DNA of 48,110 nt from an uncultured Bacteroides sp. (lineage in GTDB: Bacteria; Bacteroidota; Bacteroidia; Cytophagales; Cyclobacteriaceae). Within the stretch, counting starts at the first letter, position 1. Every line of letters begins with the position of its first letter. The stretch lies in the NCBI GenBank assembly GCA_902168185.1, contig CABHOV010000005.1, positions 1-48,110 of the forward strand, in the 5' to 3' direction. Below the pieces are notes generated by a model. It was given only the letters and a program-made list of their open reading frames with translations. It searched no databases and was not told the DNA's origin. Positions 42,254-48,110 of this stretch are shown here, piece by piece. The position numbers were made by a program, and so were the translations under genes.

Positions 42254-45200
42254 ATGAGATCTACTTTACTTACTTTTCTATCGAGTATTCTGCTAACAGG
42301 GGCATTGCGTTTCACAGCACAGGCTACTACTACAGCGCCTGTGGATGTAGTTCCGGATGCTGTTGAATTTGCTGCTCTGAAAGCTATATATGATAACCTT
42401 GGCGGTGCCACCTGGACTAACAAAACCAATTGGCCCGTTAGCGGAAGCTGGCCTACTTCTGCTACGAGTGCACAGTTTGCTACGTGGTATGGAGTAACGG
42501 TGGCCAATGGAGATATTATTAAAATCGTTCTGGGTAACAATAATCTGAAAGGAACAATCCCATCTGAAATTGGATCACTGCAAGCGATGAATACACTCAA
42601 CATGTATAACAATCGTGGTATTGCCGGATCTATACCAGCGTCTATAGGACAACTTACCGCGTTGCAGTATGTATATCTTTATACCTGTAGCCTGACGGGT
42701 TCAATTCCTTCTTCTTTATTTGATATAGCTGGATTGCAGTGGGTATCACTTGCCGATAATAAATTAAGTGGAAGCATTCCTTCCAACATCGGTAACGCCA
42801 CAGCGCTTACCTATATAGGTTTCCACGCCAACGATCTTACAGGTACTATTCCTTCTAGTATTTGTAACCTGGTTAATTTGAACTCATTGTATCTGTATGA
42901 AAATGCATTCACTGGTAGCATTCCATTCAGTATCGGCAACCTTTCGAAGCTTGTTAACCTCTGGTTGTATACAAATCAGTTAACTGGAGACATCCCGTCT
43001 TCCCTTTGTAATATAACTACTTTGGTAGATTTAAGATTGAGCACCAATCAGTTAACCGGGTCAATTCCATCGTCAGTAGCAAATCTGGTTAATCTGCAAA
43101 CTTTCTCTGTTCACACGAATAAGCTAAGTGGCTCCATTCCTTCAGAGATTGGTAATCTCAGCAAGCTGCTGAACCTATATCTGTACAACAATCAGTTGAC
43201 AGGAGCTATACCGTCGTCGTTAGGTAACCTGGTAAACCTTGTTTACTTCCAGATCCACAACAATAAGTTAAGCGGCAGCTTGCCCTCGACTTTAGTGAAC
43301 CTTACCAAGGTCAGATACTTTTACGTCAATGACAATCAGCTTACCGGTAACATTCCAGCAACGTTCTCGGCGCTGAACCAGGTGATCACCTTCTATGTAT
43401 ATAATAATAAATTCAGTGGTGAACTTCCTGCCACTGTTTTTAATGGATGGAATAAAGTAACAGCCATCAATATTTCGAACAACCAGTTTTCCGGAGCATT
43501 TCCTTCGTCTATATCTACGTGTGTAGCATTGGCTAGTATAAATGCGTTAAAAAATCAGTTTACCAGCCTTCCGTCGGGGTTGCTTTCGCTTCCCGTGTTT
43601 AACAGTACGAACTTCAGCTATAACGACCTTACTAGCTTACCGGACTTCACGGCTCATGTAAACAAGGCTAACCTATATCTGAATGTGTCTTACAACCGTC
43701 TTGACTTCGGAACCCTGCAACCACTTGTAGGAGCGGGATTGCGTTCCGTAGTGTTAGCACCCCAGAGGAACATACAGGACATTCTTTTTGTAACGCCTAC
43801 CGTAGGAGCATCATTAACTATACCGGGCCGAGCGGCTGGCAGTAACGGTACGATTGTATGGGAGAAACAAAAGGGTGGTGGTGACTGGGAAAGTGTCAAT
43901 GCACTGAATGAAAACAACACTCCACAGAATTATACTCGCAATGCATTCGCTGCTGGTGATGAAGCTATATACCGAATCCGAATGACGAATACCTCATTTG
44001 CTGGTATAACGATCATGAGTGAACCCATCAAGGTAAAGACAGCTATAAATCTGGCTATTGACAACTGGGGCTTTCAGTATAAGTATGATGGACGCAGACG
44101 CATGACGCATAAAAAAGTACCTGGTGCTGACTGGGTATATATGGTATACGATGAGCGTGATCGCCTGGTGATGACTCAGGATGGTGAACAGCGCAAGAGT
44201 AATCAATGGCTGGTAACGAAGTATGATGCGTTGAATCGACCCATTATAACCGGTATATATACCCATGCAGCAGCCGTTGATCAGGCCGGAATGGCGTCCC
44301 AGGTTAGCACTACAGCGCTCTATGACACCTTTGACGGTACCACGACATTTCATGGGTATAGCAATACGGTGTTCCCGAATGATCTGACAAAGTTGAACGT
44401 ACTTACCGTAATGTATTACGATTCATATGATTATAAAAACGTGATCAATGACGGTCGCTATAATTATAAATCGGATGAGCTTACGGATCAATATAAATAC
44501 GATCCAGCTGGCAACAGCTTCCTGGGCGTTATTGGACAAGTTACTGGAACAAAAAGTAAAGTACTTGGACAAAGTAACTATATAATTACAGCGTCCTACT
44601 ACGATGATAGATACAGAGTGGTACAATCTGTTTCCAATGACATGCATGGCAGCATTGATCGCACCACAAATATATATGACTTTGTAGGAAAGGTTAAGGA
44701 ATCAAAAACTACGCATACGGATTATGGTGTGACATGGGCAAATGTGGTTGGTTCTGCAACGGTTAATAAATTAAACAACACCTTGAGTACAACAGGGGTT
44801 GGCTGGACTTCAGGTGCATCTTCTCAGGAAGTTTTGCCTGCCGGTCAGGATGGCTGGATTGAAGTGACGGTTTCGGAACTTGGAAAGAGCCGTATGGTGG
44901 GACTTGCTTCGTCAGACCCTGACGGGGGATATACCAGTATCAATTATGCGTGGTATATGTATGGTGGTGTAAACCCGATGTGTATCTATGAGAGTAGTAC
45001 GCTAAAGTATCAGGCTGCGGGCTTAGCTACCGGTGATGTTCTTCGCATTGAACGAAATGGTACAACGATTACATATCGTTGCAATGGTAGAAAGATTACG
45101 CCTGCGGTGGCTTCTGCACAATCAACCACAGACCTGCGTATAGATGCTGCGTTGAATACAACGGGCTCAACACTCCTGGATGTACGCGCATCCTTTGCTG

Positions 45201-47743
45201 CACGCTCTACTAGTGTCACCCGCACCTTTGATTACGACCATGCAGGAAGATTACGGAAGATATGGCACCAAGTAAATGATGGTGATAGGATTTTACTCGC
45301 CCAAAATGAATACAATGAGCTTGGTCAGATCATTACAAAGAAGCTTCATTCAGAAAATCAAGGGAGTACATTTAAACAGCATGTCGATATGCGCTATAAT
45401 ATACGCGGGTGGCTGACGCGTATCAACAATACAGATTTAGCAGCCGATGCAAGTGGTGATCCTCGGGATCACTTCGGGATGAATCTTGCCTACAATGAAT
45501 CTGTATCGACACTGAACAATGCTCCTCAGTATAACGGCAACATATCGGCGATGACCTGGAGCAACAGCCAGGGCTATGATGATGTGAAGGCCAATGCCTA
45601 TAAATATAGCTATGATGCGATGAACCGTATCAGTGGAGCAGACTTCCGGCAGAAACAATCCTCTGCGTGGGATCTGCCACAACACAAGGATACAAACGGC
45701 AACACGCTTACCAGCGATGCCTTCCGCGAAACCGGTTATGATTATGACCTGAATGGCAACTTGCAGAAGCTGACACGAAAAAGTAAAGAAGGTATATCGA
45801 TGGATGTGCTAAGTTATGACTACGGCACAGGAGCAGCCAAGAGTAACAAACTATTGAGTGTAAGTGATGGAGGAGACATACGGCAAGGCTTTACAGACGG
45901 TAATATAGGCAGTGAAGACTATAGCTACGATGCTAACGGTGGTATGAATGTCGACAAGAATAAGGACATCACAGCCATTACCTATAACCATCTGAATTTA
46001 CCTGTACAAGTAACCAAGGTAAGCGGAGAGTATATTAAATACTTCTATGATGCCACAGGCAGAAAGTTATGCCAACAAGTGTTTAACGGCAGCAGTGCAT
46101 TAACCAAGCAGACAGACTATGCAGGTGAATACTTCTATGAGAACGATACCTTGAAGTTCATCAACCATGATGAGGGCCGCATTGTAATGACTGGCACTTC
46201 ACCGGAATATCAGTATAATTTGAAAGATCATTTAGGCAACGTTCGGGTAACCTTTACTGCCAAAGATGAAAAAACAAGTGCTGTAGCTACATTAGAGACT
46301 GTCAATGAAAATGCAGAAAAAAGCAAATTCCTTTACTATGATGAAGCCGTAAAAGTTGACTTCGAATTATTTGATCACACTAACCAGGGTACTACATATT
46401 ATTCCACTCGCCTCAACGGTACGGCTAGTGAACGGACAGGTTTAGCGAAATCGTTGAGTGTAATGCCGGGCGATGTTATCAAGGCAGAAGTATATGCCAA
46501 GTATCTGGATACAAACACCAGTAACTGGTCAGCAGCCGTAACTAACCTGATTACTTCAATAGCCCAGGGAACTGCCGCGACCGGTACATATATAGATGGA
46601 GGAGCTATAGGAAGCACAGGTGGTGGAGTTGATCCGTTTGCAAGCATCCTTAACAAAGGAAATGAAACGGGTACAGCTCCGAAAGCTTATCTGAACTACC
46701 TTGTCTTTGACAGGGATTACAACGTATTGGATGCTGGTTTTGTACGTGTAACAGAAGCTGCCAAGGAGAGTGGTACAGATGTACCACATGAGTTGCTATC
46801 GAAAGAACTGGTGATAAAGAAACCGGGATATGTTTATCTTTACCTGAGCAACGACAATGTGGCTTTAGGCGGAAGTCAAATTGAATGTTACTTCGATGAT
46901 TTCATGGTGGAGCATGCGAAATCACCTGTGATACAGACTGATGATTATTATCCATTTGGGTTACGATTCAACTCTTTTTCAAGAGAGAATTCAATGCTCA
47001 ATAAGATGAGGCTATTCCAGGGACAAGAACATATTGAAGACCTGGGGCTAAATTGGGATGCATTCAAATGGAGAAATCATCAGCCAGATATAGGTAGGTT
47101 TTTCAATGTAGATCCTCTTGCAGAAAAGTATGTTTACAATAGCCCTTATGCATTCAGTGAGAATAAAGTAGTAGCTCATCGTGAGCTTGAGGGACTTGAA
47201 GCTGAGCCTATAATAGAAGAGCTGATAGTAATACTGGAAGGATCAGCGCCAGCGTTGGAGGCTGGTGCTGCTGCAGCGACAGCGGCAGTTATTGTATTCA
47301 AAGATGAACTTGTAGAATTCGGGGGAGAAGTTTTTGATGCGATGGGGACAGGCAATCCTGAGGCGCTACGAAATCCTGCTGCCGGGTCTTATGGTAGATG
47401 GCAAGCTAATGGTAAAAGTAAATCCGATGGGCCACCTAATCCTAATGGTGCTAAAGGCAAACCAGACCATCAGGAAAAAGTTAAAGAGTTGGAAAAGAAA
47501 GCCCAAGGTGAGGCAAAGGAAGGTGAAACAGTTTTGACTGAAAAGAAAATAAAAAATGAAAACTCGAATAGGAATCCAGATGTTCAGATACTTGATGAAA
47601 ACGGAAAGACGAGAAAAGTATTTGAAGCGGAGAGAAGGCCAAATAGTCAGAGAAATAAAAAGAGAGAAGAAGAGTATAAGAAATTAGAAATCGAACAGGA
47701 AACACATAAAGTAGGGGAAGCGCCTACAAATGTGCCACAATAA
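42254..47743 (+). CDS. LRR-RHS toxin: plant-type LRR domain, RHS core, nuclease-like C-terminal tip
   Basis: An 1,829-residue secreted protein. A signal peptide (cleavage near RFTAQA) and LRR cap (residues 38-85) precede about fifteen 24-residue repeats of plant type (LTGSIPSSLGNLVNLxxLxL pattern, to about 470), then an Ig-like segment. The RHS core starts near 602 (FQYKYDGRRRMTHKKVPGAD), where it matches the sequence expected after the previous DUF6443 protein. A lectin/SPRY-like domain interrupts it at about 831-985 (GVGWTSGASSQEVLPAGQDG). The closing RHS motifs DHLGNVRVTF (about 1324) and IGRFFNVDPLAEKY (about 1612) are normal. The variable tip (about 1655-1829) has PDVQILDENGKTRKVFEAER, like PD-(D/E)xK nucleases. 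An immunity gene follows. Confidence 0.9.
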   Translation: MRSTLLTFLSSILLTGALRFTAQATTTAPVDVVPDAVEFAALKAIYDNLGGATWTNKTNWPVSGSWPTSATSAQFATWYGVTVANGDIIKIVLGNNNLKGTIPSEIGSLQAMNTLNMYNNRGIAGSIPASIGQLTALQYVYLYTCSLTGSIPSSLFDIAGLQWVSLADNKLSGSIPSNIGNATALTYIGFHANDLTGTIPSSICNLVNLNSLYLYENAFTGSIPFSIGNLSKLVNLWLYTNQLTGDIPSSLCNITTLVDLRLSTNQLTGSIPSSVANLVNLQTFSVHTNKLSGSIPSEIGNLSKLLNLYLYNNQLTGAIPSSLGNLVNLVYFQIHNNKLSGSLPSTLVNLTKVRYFYVNDNQLTGNIPATFSALNQVITFYVYNNKFSGELPATVFNGWNKVTAINISNNQFSGAFPSSISTCVALASINALKNQFTSLPSGLLSLPVFNSTNFSYNDLTSLPDFTAHVNKANLYLNVSYNRLDFGTLQPLVGAGLRSVVLAPQRNIQDILFVTPTVGASLTIPGRAAGSNGTIVWEKQKGGGDWESVNALNENNTPQNYTRNAFAAGDEAIYRIRMTNTSFAGITIMSEPIKVKTAINLAIDNWGFQYKYDGRRRMTHKKVPGADWVYMVYDERDRLVMTQDGEQRKSNQWLVTKYDALNRPIITGIYTHAAAVDQAGMASQVSTTALYDTFDGTTTFHGYSNTVFPNDLTKLNVLTVMYYDSYDYKNVINDGRYNYKSDELTDQYKYDPAGNSFLGVIGQVTGTKSKVLGQSNYIITASYYDDRYRVVQSVSNDMHGSIDRTTNIYDFVGKVKESKTTHTDYGVTWANVVGSATVNKLNNTLSTTGVGWTSGASSQEVLPAGQDGWIEVTVSELGKSRMVGLASSDPDGGYTSINYAWYMYGGVNPMCIYESSTLKYQAAGLATGDVLRIERNGTTITYRCNGRKITPAVASAQSTTDLRIDAALNTTGSTLLDVRASFAARSTSVTRTFDYDHAGRLRKIWHQVNDGDRILLAQNEYNELGQIITKKLHSENQGSTFKQHVDMRYNIRGWLTRINNTDLAADASGDPRDHFGMNLAYNESVSTLNNAPQYNGNISAMTWSNSQGYDDVKANAYKYSYDAMNRISGADFRQKQSSAWDLPQHKDTNGNTLTSDAFRETGYDYDLNGNLQKLTRKSKEGISMDVLSYDYGTGAAKSNKLLSVSDGGDIRQGFTDGNIGSEDYSYDANGGMNVDKNKDITAITYNHLNLPVQVTKVSGEYIKYFYDATGRKLCQQVFNGSSALTKQTDYAGEYFYENDTLKFINHDEGRIVMTGTSPEYQYNLKDHLGNVRVTFTAKDEKTSAVATLETVNENAEKSKFLYYDEAVKVDFELFDHTNQGTTYYSTRLNGTASERTGLAKSLSVMPGDVIKAEVYAKYLDTNTSNWSAAVTNLITSIAQGTAATGTYIDGGAIGSTGGGVDPFASILNKGNETGTAPKAYLNYLVFDRDYNVLDAGFVRVTEAAKESGTDVPHELLSKELVIKKPGYVYLYLSNDNVALGGSQIECYFDDFMVEHAKSPVIQTDDYYPFGLRFNSFSRENSMLNKMRLFQGQEHIEDLGLNWDAFKWRNHQPDIGRFFNVDPLAEKYVYNSPYAFSENKVVAHRELEGLEAEPIIEELIVILEGSAPALEAGAAAATAAVIVFKDELVEFGGEVFDAMGTGNPEALRNPAAGSYGRWQANGKSKSDGPPNPNGAKGKPDHQEKVKELEKKAQGEAKEGETVLTEKKIKNENSNRNPDVQILDENGKTRKVFEAERRPNSQRNKKREEEYKKLEIEQETHKVGEAPTNVPQ

Positions 47744-47752
47744 AGATTAGCG

Positions 47753-48110
47753 ATGTCACAATTGGATTTTTATTTAGGAGAGGAAGATAAAATTGATTTG
47801 ATGTCTTTTGTCTTTTCAGAGGGCGGGTATATAATACCTGCTCTTCAATATGATGAATTAAATTATACAGTAATTAAATCAACGGAGGATTATCTACCCT
47901 TTGTGAATCGGAGTATTTTACTTTTTATTGTTCACGAGTCGTATTTTAAGGAGCCTCTGACATGGGGAACAATTGAGAAAGAAGGCAAGGAATTATTTTA
48001 TATACCTCAAAGGACAGGCGGGCCCACGATTGATTTTTATTCTCCTGGTATAATTAATAAGGATCAAATTCGATTCATTGGACAGGGGAGTATCAGTTAC
48101 TATACGTCAT
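47753..48110 (+). CDS. Putative immunity protein for the RHS tip (partial, runs off the window)
   Basis: The frame from ATG 47753 is open to the last base (119 codons). It begins SQLDFYLGEEDKIDLMSFVF and has SEGGYIIPALQYDELNY. It starts 9 bp after the LRR-RHS stop, the standard place for an immunity gene. The GEEDxxDxxxFxFSxGGYxxP pattern is like small proteins I recall after Bacteroidota RHS genes. No signal peptide is seen, so it would protect from a toxin that acts in the cytosol, fitting a nuclease. Confidence 0.75.
   Translation, partial: MSQLDFYLGEEDKIDLMSFVFSEGGYIIPALQYDELNYTVIKSTEDYLPFVNRSILLFIVHESYFKEPLTWGTIEKEGKELFYIPQRTGGPTIDFYSPGIINKDQIRFIGQGSISYYTS

Noticed and set aside
1-48110. 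CRISPR arrays, tRNA or rRNA genes, and IS elements with transposases
   Set aside because: No regularly spaced repeats with unique spacers, no cloverleaf or rRNA-like stretch, and no transposase or integrase gene was found by reading both strands; a tool search could still find a decayed one.

Overview
The window comes from a Bacteroidota genome, probably of the Chitinophaga/Cytophagales kind (inference). Evidence: a SusC/SusD pair, DUF6520 and MauE-like small proteins, Bacteroides-type tra genes (TraE, F, G, J, K, M, N), a Bacteroidota -7 promoter element (TAnnTTTG) and secreted RHS/YD proteins of the DUF6443 type. Ribosome binding sites are mostly weak, as expected for the phylum.

Layout. 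1-1841: the last codons of a SusC-like receptor, a SusD lipoprotein and a single-domain response regulator. 1889-2718 (minus): a DUF6520-like secreted peptide and a MauE/DoxX-like membrane protein. 2716-3133: two inverted copies of the MauE leader, sharing a perfect 32-bp core, around about 265 bp that hold a 30-bp tandem repeat; this could be an invertible promoter segment. 3398-19159: one long plus-strand conjugation block with relaxosome protein, relaxase, VirD4-type coupling protein, TraE/F/G, three paralogous TraI-position proteins, TraJ/K, a TraL-position protein, TraM/N and two element-associated cytosolic proteins. No integrase, partition genes or TraO-Q are visible.

19250-20896: an XRE-ImmA/PIN toxin-antitoxin module with a palindromic operator. 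21177-24802: AT-rich accessory DNA between two copies of a 158/159-bp repeat, which is the promoter and first codons of an araC gene; the left copy is an internally deleted araC pseudogene. The DNA between holds immunity-like genes, a DEDDh exonuclease, a frameshifted gene and the tip of a deaminase-like toxin overlapping a small putative immunity gene. It looks like a graveyard of polymorphic-toxin tips and immunity genes. 24757-26150: intact AraC regulator and a VOC protein with a lipoprotein signal.

26255-31886 (minus): a TetR-ABC-HlyD-TolC type I export operon with a perfect palindrome next to the tetR start; the ABC protein has lost several catalytic residues. 32395-34997: a secreted protein with seven cysteines spaced exactly four residues apart, divergent from a histidine kinase/response regulator pair, with three 11-bp-phased repeats between them. 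35365-35978: a broken DsbD N-domain-like gene.

36231-48110: a tight five-gene RHS locus: a large SpvB/RHS-like shell protein, a DUF6443 protein, a small secreted protein, a 1,829-residue LRR-RHS protein with a nuclease-like C-terminal tip, and the start of its likely immunity gene. The usual single DUF6443-RHS chain is split in two here, and the second half carries its own signal peptide and a plant-type LRR domain. This and the candidate invertible segment are the most unusual features.
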